Shown here: positions 44,301-55,245 of the stretch, one piece after another | How the letters are laid out: each line of letters opens with the position of its first letter | Numbering within the stretch: position 1 is the first letter of the stretch | Assembly: GCA_963970005.1 (NCBI GenBank) | Contig: CAXAMN010021751.1 | Span: 144,633-208,632, forward strand | DNA from: Durusdinium trenchii | Taxonomy: Eukaryota; Sar; Dinophyceae; Suessiales; Symbiodiniaceae | Direction of reading: 5' to 3' | DNA: 64,000 bases | Made by a program: the position numbers and the translations under genes | Notes under the pieces: model-generated | Databases searched by the model: none | Told to the model about the DNA's origin: nothing | The model's input: the letters and a program-made list of their open reading frames with translations, nothing else

Positions 44301-45813
44301 CCCCGGACAGATTCTGCTGTTCATTCTGTACTCATATGGTTGCTGGATGTGGGGTTTACATAGGTGTTCTTGTGGGAGTGGGTCAACAACCTGTGGCCTT
44401 CCTTCCTTCCTTCTAAAGGAAACATGACTTAGGCCCTTAGGCAGTGGAACCTCAGACCGCATTCTTGATCCGTTGCCACTTGAAGAGCTTGAACCCTAGC
44501 TTGATCTCGTCCTTTACTTCGGTCCCACTGACACTCTGTTGAACTGCCACGCATTAGGAAAGCCTTCTGAACACATGTCTTCCCTTATATAAGAAGCCTT
44601 TACATGGCATCAAGATGCACGAAGAACCTTCCATGTCTTCAAAGGCGGCCTTTTCGAAGGATCAGGTTTTTTGGGTCTATCCTAGTACCTGTCACAGTGG
44701 ATGATGGTTAGAAAAAGGCCTTGTTCAAACCATGATGAATTTGCTTTGTTAACCGGCTCCTGTTGCAGGGTCAGTTCGGACAGACCCGAATTAGTTTGAT
44801 CATGGGATGCTTCCCGTACTGCTTGCGGCTCCGGCCCCGGCTCCGGCTCCGCAGAAGACGCTCCGCTCCGCTCGGCTCCGAGCCGCCCATGATCGTGGAG
44901 AAGATGATCAAGGACACCTCACAGCGCGGCGTGCCGAGGCGGAGAGAGGACGCCCACGCGGCTTGCTCTCGCATGAAAAGCAGACGCCACTCACGCGGCT
45001 TCACAGTCACAGCGAAAGGCACTTGACGGAAGACCCAAGGAATCCACCACCATTGGGCCATTTGGTGGCCAAGAGTGCATAGATCTGGATCCAGTGCGCC
45101 TTCCAACGTGGAAGGTATCAGTATCAAAAAAAAAACATCGCAGATACCAGGGTCAATGGACCCCACCTGTCCAGAGATTGAGCAAGTCTGCAGCAAAGTT
45201 CCGCGTGCAAGCAAATGCGCATGCGGGTGGGAGAAGAGTAGTTCTAATTTCTAAGTGTGCCTACCAAACCTACCAACACCATCAGAACCTTTCACATCCT
45301 TCCACTGAAGTGCCGGGTGAGCTAGTTTCGTAAAGTTGCGCATCATAGTTGTCCATGTTCGAATAAGGACCATCCGTGCGCGTTTTTGTCAGCATTCACG
45401 CAAGAAGAATATCCTCATAGATCTCGTCCATCTGTTCAGTTCTTAATTTGGTGAATTCACCTCCAAATTCAGCTCAGAAGATCCTCAAGAAGATCCTGAA
45501 ACACTGAAGAAGACCAATCAAATGATTTCTAGTGAACCATCTGGTAGGATGGGGTTGGCACTAAACCACTTATATAATCATTAGACCGGCAAATTCTTCA
45601 GAACCATTAAATTATCCTGTTCTGATTCGGCATAACGAATCTCCTCCGATCTCCTTCTCATCCCTCAGCTCAGCCCCTGGGAATTGGTCCAAGGGACGAG
45701 GGCCACGCCCGCGCTGTAGATGCCCTCCGCCTCGTTGGTCGCCTCGATGTTCGTGCCACCGATGCCCAATTGGGAGAAGGCCCATCTCAAGGAGTGGGTG
45801 TATTGCCTCAGGT

Positions 45814-45868
<55 letters not shown>

Positions 45869-47645
45869 GACTGGAATGAAAATGATTATCCTGATCAGGA
45901 TGAATGATGAATGATCACATGCAGCACCCAAACCCGGAGTTGTTACTGTTCAAATTTTGTGGCTGACATGGTCCGCCGCCCAAAGTAAACATCTCGAAAG
46001 ATCTCAAAAGGCTGAAGTGAACCTCAGCAAAGGGGTGACCTAAGGGGTGTATGGTGTATTGTCTCAGCTGGTTAGGGCACCCAGTGAGGCCTGCGGTGAT
46101 GTAGGGGTGCCTCGAGCGGGAATCGAAGTCCTACGCGGTCGAACGAAACAGCGCTCGGCACTGTGAGTGGCGTACTGCGTACTTGTGCTAAACAGTTCCC
46201 GCTTCCGGAGCTGATCCTCAACTAGTGTGGGGGCAAACCATTGCTTTGGGGGGAGGAGAACCGGATGCCTCGTTTGGTCTGGCCTCAGGGTGGTCGAACG
46301 CGCCAAGTCCGCTGTCCAAATGAGATGGACGGGAGAGTTCTTGGGCAGAATTGATCCCGGGATTTGTTCAACATGAGCAGGATGAATCCAGCCCTACTTG
46401 TCAGGATTAAGAAGCATCCTGGCCCTGCAGCACCCTGCAGGGTCGTTCAAAGACAAATTCGCTGGTGGTGTGGGTGCACCAAAACGGGAAAGCATATCTT
46501 CACTCCAAATACCCGCACTCTAACTCTCCACAAGCTCCACCCACGTTACTCAAATGCAGCTCCGAGCCGCAAGGTGAAGCTGGAGTTCTCAGCCCCTGAA
46601 GCTTCCACCCAAGTCATCCGGCCCCCCAGGTCCAACGAGCCGATGCCGAACCAACCGCAGGCGATGAAGTGCTCCAGCAAGATCATCCCTCGCATCGGGT
46701 CGCTGGAGAGCTGGGCGGTGTCGGGGAGCCCGGCCAGGTGGGTCGGGGAGCCCGGTCGGGTCGGTGTTGGTGTCGGGGCGGGCGGAGTCGTACCCCTTCT
46801 CTCTCCCCTTCTTTGTGAGGCTCAGCCAGGACAGTGGACATCGGTGCACTATGACTCGTGGACATCTGCTTGAAGCCGACTGACTTTGTGAGTGGTTTCT
46901 TGCCTCAAGGATCGAGCCATCCATGGTTCCCAACCCCCAGAAACTGATTGATGCTCACACCGACCTCAAACCAAAACCACTCCAAATCGCCTCGCGCCTA
47001 TGATCAATAAGAGCAGGGTGAACTGTGTATAGGCCACCTCCGATTCGAACTTGTCCCGCAGGAACGAGGCGAAGCGCGTCAGCTTCCCCAGCTGCACCAC
47101 CCGGAAGAGCCGTAGCAGTCGCAAGATCCGTGTACTCGCACGGTCCGCCTGGAAAGTGAGAGAGCTCCCCTGAGTTCTTCACTGACAGTTGGAGTAGAAA
47201 ACTGGACAATTTGCAGGTGTGGAGACCAAACAAATGATCAACATATAGGACCTCTGGTTGAACCCCAATTCCTAACACCTACGGTATCTTAATGCTTCGT
47301 CAAATTTGAAATACGAAGCCATGTACGGCTGCTTGGACCAACATCTTACATCCTCTTCCTTCCCAGTTGGTGCTCCAGCTCACCAACCTGACTCTGTCAG
47401 CCAGGTACGCCAGGTACCTATACCTTGGGTACTACCTTGGGTATCTCCCATTCCCAGGGTCCAGTGGATGATGCTTCAGTTGCCCGACTGCTCTATTGTG
47501 CCGACAGCTCAACCCAGGTGTGGGACAGGCCGCACCGGTCGATCGCGCGAACCTCGGAGTCGCTGAAGAAGGTGATCACCAAGTCGATGAGGGTGACCAC
47601 CAGGTCCGGCAAAAACCAAGACTTCAAATACTGCAGGGCGATGTC
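38662..47645 (-). CDS. CNG/KCNH-type ion channel with cyclic-nucleotide-binding domain, at least 11 short exons
   Basis: Exons, 5' to 3': 47645-47514 (S2-S3, [20 protein letters not shown]), 47148-46998 (S4, [21 protein letters not shown]5 start), 46688-46568 (S5, [18 protein letters not shown]), 45806-45698 (pore helix and filter), 44917-44887 (S6, [10 protein letters not shown]), 43186-43078 (C-linker, [19 protein letters not shown]), 42394-42335, 41700-41614 ([20 protein letters not shown]), 40690-40554 (cyclic-nucleotide-binding domain, [20 protein letters not shown]), 39878-39839 ([12 protein letters not shown]) and perhaps 38709-38662. Nearly every junction is in phase, but only with several GC and two GA donors. 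An exon between 44.9 and 43.2 kb, S1, and both ends are missing. S4 has arginines at three-residue steps, so voltage sensing is plausible. It would act as a membrane cation channel. The pore is atypical (see findings). Confidence 0.7.
41315..41366. repeat. CT microsatellite
   Basis: A (TC)n tract of about 50 bases with one GC interruption, inside an intron of the ion-channel gene. Shorter CT tracts occur in other introns at about 42572-42590 and 43953-43980. Confidence 0.95.
41490..41570. repeat. Three tandem copies of a 27-bp unit
   Basis: CCCATCATCCGGTGATCCCC-like units follow one another three times with single-base differences, within an intron of the ion-channel gene. Confidence 0.85.
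45814..45867. repeat. TGA trinucleotide microsatellite next to a splice acceptor
   Basis: About 18 TGA units on the plus strand, (ATC)n on the coding strand, end only eight bases upstream of the first base of the ion-channel pore exon. The tract takes the place of the usual polypyrimidine run. Confidence 0.95.
46055..46140 (+). repeat. Possible tRNA-derived SINE fragment
   Basis: TGTCTCAGCTGGTTAGGGC closely follows a tRNA D-arm/box A, and about 50 bases on GGGAATCGAAGTCC resembles a box B T-arm with extra bases. No acceptor stem closes the structure, so it is not a working tRNA gene. It lies in an ion-channel intron. A tRNA-derived retroposon remnant is the simplest reading. Confidence 0.35.
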
Positions 47646-48224
47646 CTAAAAGTTGGAGAAACCAACAAAGACATACAAACACCCCTGGAAGGGGTCTACA
47701 GATATGAGACATATCATGACATATCAATATGTGGGATCATCATATGACTGTGCGTGTGTTTTTGTTGACGTCCTCCTTTGATCCCACACACGCATGCTTC
47801 AACTTCTACTGTATGAGAAAAACAACAAGACTATATATACACAATTCACAATTTATCATAAACACATATTGTGTTTGTGTGTATAGTCACATATAACTTG
47901 TACATAAATATGCACTCTAGATCACGCCCGTATCTTATTACTTATATATCTATATATTGTGCATGGCCGCGGCGCTGTAACAGAGACCACAACTGGATGC
48001 ACAAAAATTAGCACCAGAAAAATGCTTTAAAAAACCTTTAGATCCAATTGGATGGCACTCTCACCACAGGAACTCCTTTTTTCACTCTCATCTATGGGCC
48101 CTCCTGCCCGGTGAAGCCATGGGAAGACACAAAACCCTTCCATCAAGCAACACATCAGTAGGTTGTGAAAAAATATACCTCAAGTAGCATTAAATAGGTC
48201 GAGTGGTGTTCGTCTATAGTAGTA
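47646..48224. other. AT-rich spacer, no gene seen
   Basis: The S1 exon and N-terminus of the ion channel should lie upstream, i.e. at higher coordinates, but nothing convincing is present here. The stretch is AT-rich with TATA-like runs near 47830-47960 and then runs into the minisatellites. Confidence 0.4.
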
Positions 48225-48945
48225 GTTGTTTCGGTCCTGTGGGAATTGGGACGTGCTTTGTCTTTAAATGCTTTCGTGGGGCTGGGTTGTGTGGGCAATA
48301 CGACGGTTTTTCTTTTAAAATGATTTCGTGGGGCGGCCCGGGCAACCGGGTGCTGCTATTCCCTGTAAATGCTTTCGTGGCGCCGGGTCCTGTGCGAATT
48401 GGGGCGCATTCGGGGCGGCGCAATTCCTTGCAAATGCTTTCGTGGGGCCGGGTCCTGTGGGAACGGGGGCGCCGCTTTGCCTTTAAATGCTTTCGTGGGG
48501 CTGGGTCCTGTGGGCAAGCCGACTGCTTTTCCTTTTCAAATGCTTTTGTGGGGCTGGCCATTGGAAACGGGGGCGCTGCTTTTCCTGCGAGCGCTTTCGT
48601 GAGCCGGGTCCTGTGGGAATTGGGACGCCGCTTTGTCTTTAAATGCTTTCGTGGGGCTGGCTCCTGTGGGCCCATTTTTTCCTTTTAAATGTTTTCGTGG
48701 GGGCCCTGTGAGAATTGGGGCTGGGTTCTTCCTTCAAATGCTTTCGTGAGGCTGGGTCCTCTGGAATTGGGCGGGCCGCTTTTCCTTTAACTGCTTTCAT
48801 GGGGCTGGACCCTGCGAGCCGGCGCGCGGAACCGGGGCTCGGCCTTCCCTGTAACGGCTTTCGTGGGGCTGGGCCCTGGGGACCCGGGCGCCGAACCGGG
48901 GCACGGCTCTGGCGGCTGGGTCCTGGCAACGCTTGCGTTTCTAGC
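48225..48945. repeat. Degenerate minisatellite, about 12 copies of a 45-66-bp unit
   Basis: The landmark AAATGCTTTCGTGGGGCTGG recurs about every 50 bases from 48270 to 48860, joined by GTCCTGTGGGAATTGGG-type segments. Copies differ by many substitutions and small indels, so it is old. Long open frames across it are products of the repeat and not genes. Confidence 0.9.
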
Positions 48946-48965
48946 CATTCTCTTGTGCTTTTTCT

Positions 48966-49735
48966 TGCGCTAGATTTCGTCAAATCTGGTGCTATTTTTT
49001 GTGCTTCCAGTTGTGCTTTTTCTGGTGCTAAATTTCGTCAAATCTGGTGCTAAATTTCGTCAAAGCTGGTGCTAAATTTCGTGAAATCTGGTGCTAAATT
49101 TCGTCAAATCTGGTGCTAAATTTCGTCAAACCTGGTGCTAAATTTTGTGCATCCAGTTGTGCTTTTTCTGGTGGTAAATTTCGTCAAATCTGGTGTTTAA
49201 TTTCGTCAAATCTGGTGCTAAATTTCGTCAAATCTGGTGCTGTTTTTTGTGTTTCCAGTTGTGCTTTTTCTGGTGCTAAATTTCGTCAAATCTGGTGCTA
49301 AATTTCGTCAAAGCTGGTGCTAAATTTCGTCAAATCTGGTGCTTTTTTTTGTGCTTTCAGCTGTGCTTTTTCTGGTGCTAAATTTTGTCAAATCTGGTGC
49401 TTTTTTGTGCTTCCAGTTGTGCTTTTTCTGGTGCTAAATTTCGTCAAATCTGGTGCTAAATTTCGCGCGTCCAAAATGAACCTGCGAGCCAAAAGCAGAT
49501 CGCTCGGAGCACTTGGCCTCAGCAGCGTTTGACTTTGTCGTGGCCGCCTGTGCAGTTTCCGGCGCTTTCCTGGTGCTTTTTCCGGTGCTAAATTTCGTCA
49601 AATCTGGTGCTCTTTTTTGTGTTTCCAATTGTGCTTTTTCTGGTACTAAATTTCGTCAAATCTGGTGCCTGTTTTTGTGCTTCCAATTGTGCTTTTTCTG
49701 GTGCTAAATGTCGTCAAATCTGGTGGCCCATTTCG
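48966..49735. repeat. 22-bp tandem satellite
   Basis: Units of TTTCGTCAAATCTGGTGCTA plus AA repeat more than 20 times. Every few units one is replaced by a longer variant containing TTTTGTGCTTCCAGTTGTGC, giving a higher-order pattern. The satellite abuts the previous minisatellite directly. Peptide-like frames across it are repeat artefacts. Confidence 0.9.
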
Positions 49736-49750
49736 TCGGCCAAGAAGCTG

Positions 49751-49786
49751 TTAGGGTTTAGGTCTTAGGGTTTATAGGGTTTTGTG
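49751..49786 (+). repeat. Short telomere-like stretch
   Basis: Degenerate TTAGGGTTTA-type units lie directly after the 22-bp satellite, similar to the TTTAGGG core of the satellite at the window's right end. Confidence 0.5.
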
Positions 49787-49975
49787 AAGATTTGGTTTCG
49801 TCTTGGCCTCTGTCCAACCTGCAAGCAACAGGAGGTTGGAATCGTGACCTCCACTTCTGTTCCGCGGCCGGTCTTTTCGAACCGTTGCTTCTAGTGATTG
49901 GTGTGCTAGATTGTCACATGAAAATATTTCACTTATATAGATATGTCAAATCCAGCAATGAACATGTAGACTGTG

Positions 49976-50190
49976 GCGGCTGGGGCTGGTGTTGGTCTGG
50001 TGCTGGGGCTGGCTGGGGCTGGCTGGGGCTGGGGCTGGGTGCTGGGTTGTTGGCGCTGGTGCTGGTGGTGGTGCTGGTGGCGCTGCTGCTGCTGGTGGCG
50101 GCTGCTGGGGCTGGTGGTGGTGGCCGCTGCTGGGGCTGCTGTTTGGTGCTGGGGGTGCTGGTGGTGGTGGTGGTGATGGCTGCTGTGTGA
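49976..50190 (+). repeat. GCTGGTG-rich low-complexity tract
   Basis: An irregular run of GGCTGG, GGTGCTGG and GGTGGTGG units occurs just before the assembly gap and the second copia element. It is strongly G-rich on the plus strand and could form G-quadruplexes. Open frames through it are not credible coding sequence. Confidence 0.85.
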
Positions 50191-50231
50191 AACTTCGAAA
50201 CCACTTCGTTCGATTCGTCCCCTCATACATG

Positions 50232-50241
50232 NNNNNNNNNN
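50232..50241. other. Assembly gap (10 N)
   Basis: Ten N separate the G-rich tract from the first Gag codons of the plus-strand copia element, so its start codon and upstream LTR may be missing. Confidence 0.95.
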
Positions 50242-53200
50242 ACCAAGTAGAGGACAATCCCTTTAAGAGGAGTGAGAAATGGATGCCATATGTTCCGACC
50301 CCATCAGTGGACGAATGGAAAACCCGAGCTGGAGAGATCACAGGTTTCTTGAACTGGTTGACGACTCTGGCCAGTTGGACTGGCCTAGGCAGCAATGCCT
50401 ATCCCGCCGAGATCTTAATGTGCATCAAGGAGGTCGAGCCTCTCGGTTGGCACCGGCTTCAACCAAGCCAAATCACACAATCAATCAGGTTACTAAGTAT
50501 CTTGAAACTGTGTTTCAGCAATCATGCACGTGCAAATCTAGTGATTAGGAACTATGAGGAGTCAAAGGGGTATAATAGGTGCTGCGGGTTTGAATGCCTT
50601 CGTCTCATTGCCAGAGAATTTTCCGTCAAAACAAGAACGGAACTACTGTTTTTTAGGACACAACTGGCAAACAGCACAATCTCAGCGCCCACAATTCCCG
50701 AAGTTGTCAGAAAGATCCAATCAGAACTGTTCCAGTATGAAAGAATTGCACAACTGGTAGATCCATCCGTAAATGTCAAAGGCTTAGAGTTCGTCGAAGC
50801 CGACAAAGTACTGATCCTTCTTAGGGCCTTGCCGCAACCGTGTCGTCAATGGATTGTTCTCAACTCACCTGATGAGTCCTTCCAGACTTATGTTGATTGC
50901 GCCCTTCGGTATGAAGCACAGCAGCGCATCTGGTCAGATCTTAATGGCAAGCCGATCGCATCGCTCTCAGGCCAGGATCCAAAGGGAGGAAAAGGGAAGG
51001 ACAAACGGAAGAAAGGCAAAGGAGGACCACAGCCAAAAGGAGGGAAGGATCACTCAGGATATGCCAAAGGAAAAGGAGTAGGATCCGAGACACGCACATG
51101 CTTCCATTGTAATGAACGTGGCCATCTTGCCACTGACTGTCCTAAGAAGCAAAAGGGCAAAGGAAGCTACGACAAGAGTTCAAAGGGAGACCCCAAGGGA
51201 GGTAAAGGAAAGGATAAAGGGAAGAAAGGGGAGAAAGGATCCAAAGGGAAGACAAAGGGTAAGCGTGCCACAGAATTCTCTCAGCAACCAGAGTCCGAGG
51301 CAGGAAGTGAGATCTGGTCCGAACCAGATATCGAGGAAGGTGGCCGTTTGTCGATGTTCGCTTCCGATCCTATCGTTCGTTCCGTGAGCCCGTTCTTCAT
51401 TTGCCAATCCACTGAAGATCACGACCCCTTTCTTTGGCTTGTAGACTCAGGTGCTAGTCGCACTGTCGTGTCAGCACATGCATTGAAAGCGTACAAAGTC
51501 ATTCGTGAGCGCGAATTGCAGAGCCCCATTCAATTTAGAACAGCTTCTGGTGAACAAGTTGCAATTGGACGCGAATGCATGTTGGAAGTTTTTTTCCCCA
51601 CATGTATAGAGTATGACGATCATGAGAAGTCCAAACTTGTTCGATATGAAGTCAGGGCTGTCATCGGACCAGTAGAGCACAATTTGTTGAGCGTTCACAG
51701 TCTCACGAGAATGGGTGCCACATTTGAATTCGGCCCGGAAGATTGTTTCATCCGTGTTTCCGACATCCGGAGGATGCAGTGCTCGATCTGGGCCAACGTT
51801 CCTTGGGTTCGAGCTCATCAGCGTCGCGGCCGAGCGGCGAAGGAAGACATCGATATGGAAGCTCAAATTCTTGAAGCTTGGTCAGATTCGAGTCCTTCGA
51901 ACCAGGGTTCTCGGAGCCCGTTGGGAAAAGCTCGGTACACACCATCGTCGGACACATCGTTTCGCATGGAATCCACCAAAGGTCATCAATCAGGTCATGT
52001 CAAAGTTTTGCAATTTTCAGAGAACCCAGAGATTTGTTTGTATGAGCCCAATCCACTTCCGAAGTCAGTCACGAAAGCAAGCCATGCGATGGCAGCACAT
52101 GATCCCATGCCTGTTGATGTACCCCTTCCGGATTCAGGTGAGTTCGAAGCAGATCAAGAGCATCCACGACCGGTGCATCCAGACTCAGAGCCTGAGCAAG
52201 CACCGTCGAGCTACAAGCAACTGAATCGTAAAGCAGAAGTCGAGTTGAGCCTCCACAGGAGAAGGGGCCATTTGCCCTTTGACAGCAGGTGTACGCACTG
52301 TCAGCGAAGTCGATCTGTCATTCGACATCCTAGAGTCACGGACCATGGACGATCCCCCAAAGACCATAAGATGCTTCTTGTTCAAGCTGATCACATGTTC
52401 ATGGATTCCCATAAGATTTTGGTCATGAGTGACTCCGGAACAGGTCTTCTAGGTATTGCAAGCATCGACTCCAATCCCGATCGAACCATTTCCGACATCA
52501 AACAATTTTTCCGTCAGCTCGGAGTCGATGAGACAAGTTCCATGACAGTTGAAGTTTTGGTCGACAGCGAACCTGCCCTAGGAGCCATTTTTCGAAGAAC
52601 CGGATTGTCATTGCACATCAAAGCGGCAGCGCCTCAGGCACATGAATCAGTTGGCTTGGCAGAGAGGACAGTTCGACGTTTCAAAGAAATGACGGCATGT
52701 ATCCGTAGTGACATGCGTGCACATGGGTATGACCTCACCTGCAACTCTGAGTGCTATCACTGCGTCATGCAATATATTGCACAAACCCACAACCATTTCG
52801 GTCTCGGGAGCACAGCAGGTCAGTTTGAAGGGCTAAATTCACGAAGAACACCCATTGAGTTGGTGCTTCAGAAGGACCGGCCTAGTCCGGCATGTTCACT
52901 CTTTGGAAGTGTCGTTCACGCCCGTGTACCCGATTCGTTGGCTGCTGCAGTACCAGAAGCAACACGTTTTGTTCCAGCAGCATATCTATATATCCGTCCA
53001 AACAGTTTAGCGCACATGGTGTCTACGCGAATCGGGTCGACGGTTCACACGTTTCAAGCAGAGATCAAACCGTTGTCACATGTTGTTTGGGATTCGTCGC
53101 TCGCTCCTGCATTGATCAAGGAAGTTGCTCGAGATGAACATCAAATCAATGGCCCGGCTGCGTCAGATCTTCGAGCACAGCATGACCAGGTCGATCTGAA

Positions 53201-55160
53201 AGAAGGGTTGCCGACGACCGGACCCCCAAGAGCTTGGATTAGGGAACATGGGCCTAGTGAAAATTGCACAGCATGCAATTCGAGTAGTCGCCATGGACGA
53301 AAACACTCTGCAAGTTGTTGTAGGAGGTATCGAGATTGGGTTGAGTCCGAACGAAAGAAGATGAACGAACCCGAAAGTGTCCGTGCAGAGCCCAGTGCAC
53401 ATCAACAAGGTGTCTCACCACCAGGTCAATCTGAGTTGCCCCATCCGGACGAGTCGCATCCCACCGGACGGATTCGATATCATCAGAAGCTTCCTCCTGT
53501 CGTTCCAGGTGATCGGGGACCCACTCCTGAGTCCGCTGAGAGGTCGCAGTCTGATGCTGTCCCAAAGGGGCCAAATGATTTTGAACCAATGGAGATTGAC
53601 CATAGCTATGAGCCATCACTTGCACCTGATGACATGGATGTAAATGATGATGTGTTGCACGAGAGTTCATCGGACCCTTTGAAGATGCCAATGGACGTGT
53701 CAGCCTTTCTGACACGCCTTACACCTCGGCCCGAAGAGCTTGTCCATGACATAGGGAGTCACGGAATATACTGTCCCATATATGTCCCATCAAAATACGA
53801 AGAGTCTCTTCGAAGTGAGCCATTCGACTTTTGCTGCCACAAGGTTTATCTCATTGAGCCCGAACTAGGCATTTCAGAAGATGGCCATACGAGGTTCACA
53901 CCAGAATCAGTCAAGGCAGGACGCCTCACAGAACTGAATGCCATGAACAAGCTCGAAGTGGGCGAGCCAATCCGTGAAGAAGATGCCAAAGCATTGGCCA
54001 AAGAACTCGGCCTGAGGATCATCGGATCCCGATGGGTGCTTACAAGCAAAACTATCGACGGCCTCGACAACCAATGTCGGGCAAGGTGCGTGGTACAGGA
54101 TGTAGCCACCGGATCTCTGTCGGCACAACACCTTGGCATCTCAAGTTCAACACCAAGTGTGGAATCCTTGCGATCCTTCTTAGCTGCCTGTCACCACTTC
54201 AATCTCTGGCTTGCAGGTCTGGATGTTTCCACTGCTTTCCTCCATTCAGAATTGCCAGCAGGAATCAGATCGATCGTAAGGATGCCAGCCGATGTCTCAT
54301 TCAAGTCCGATGGATACAGTCCTGTATGTGTAGACCTTTACAGGGCGATGAACGGCCTTAGGGTCGCATCGAAGGCCTGGTTGAACACCTGCACCAGGAT
54401 CCTAAAGGACAACGCTGGACTTTGGAATTGCCCAAGTGAACCAACAATCCTTGCAGGGACAGCACAACCTTCTAATGCTCCATCCATTGTCCTTGTCTAT
54501 GTTGATGATTTGTTGGTCGCTTCGACGTCTCGGGCCGGAATCAAAGATGTTCGATCCGCTCTTGAGGTAAGCCTCAAAGTCAAGACCACGGGAGAGATTA
54601 GCAATTCCAATGGCCCAGGTGGCAAGATTTTGTTCTTGGGAAGGGAGGTGATCCGTCCACAGTATTCAGAGTCGTTGTATGTGAGAGTTCCCCCAAGCTA
54701 TTTGGAAGAGTTGTTCACAGAAGACCCCTTTTGTATGGACCTGAAAGCATCGCCGGTGCCCCCTGATCTGTTAGCAATGTTGGAAAAGGGCTTTAGAGAC
54801 CCCGGCACCATGATTGCCCTGTCAGATGAGGCATCAGCCAGGTACAAAAGGATTGTAGGGAAACTCGCATGGTGGAGCCAGACACGACCAGACCATGCTA
54901 GGTTCATCTCTCTATTGGCCACTGGCCAATCAGCACCCACGAACATCCATGAGAATATGCTTCGAAAGTACCTCCGTTTCGTCCGCAGTGTTGCACATTT
55001 GTATCAGAAGTTTCCAGCGGACTGTACAAACATCCCTGAACATGACGGGATTGTCGGAGTGTCGGATGCCTCGTGGGGTAGCAGCGACGTTGAACGCCGA
55101 AAGTCCATTAGTGGAGGTGTTATTTATTGGAAGGGAAGTGTCATCAAAGCATATAGCTGA
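50242..55160 (+). CDS. Copia Gag-Pol polyprotein, start lost in gap, stopped inside RNase H
   Basis: One open frame. Gag at about 50242-51000 is followed by a Gly/Lys-rich nucleocapsid with a CCHC knuckle (CFHCNERGHLATDC, about 51100-51140) between two GGKGKDK stretches. The protease has WLVDSGASRTVV (about 51440). Integrase has the HHCC zinc motif (HRRRGHLPFDSRCTHC, about 52255), then Asp in QADHMF, Asp in VDSEPAL and Glu in VGLAERTVRR. RT spans about 53930-54690 with YVDDLLVA at about 54500. RNase H begins VSDASWGSSD (about 55060). The TGA at 55158-55160 stands where an Arg codon (CGA) is expected, since the same frame continues with ITLSSCESEVIAVCQ. No LTR pair is visible. Confidence 0.85.
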
Positions 55161-55245
55161 ATGCAACATTGCATCACATTGTCGTCGTGTGAATCAGAGG
55201 TGATTGCTGTTTGCCAGATCTCCCAGGAATGCATCCATAAGAATC
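50242..55245 (+). mobile_element. Second copia element, truncated
   Basis: Integrase precedes RT, so it is copia-type, but of normal size and with a CCHC Gag knuckle, unlike the 14.7-kb element at the left end. It is truncated by a gap at its start and ends at about 55245 within RNase H, where sequence turns abruptly to very AT-rich DNA. The lost 3' part includes the last RNase H residues and the LTR. Confidence 0.8.

Noticed and set aside
48203..48983. Long open frames on both strands
   Set aside because: They follow a unit repeat; the peptides are repeats of NAFVGLG-like words in every frame.
48715..49707. Plus-strand frames with LNFVKSGAKFRQIWC-type peptides
   Set aside because: Translation of the 22-bp satellite; the same repeat words appear in several frames.
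49989..50231. N-terminal extension of the plus-strand copia frame through the GCTGG tract
   Set aside because: Low-complexity Gly/Ala/Trp sequence continued across an N gap; true Gag homology starts after the gap.
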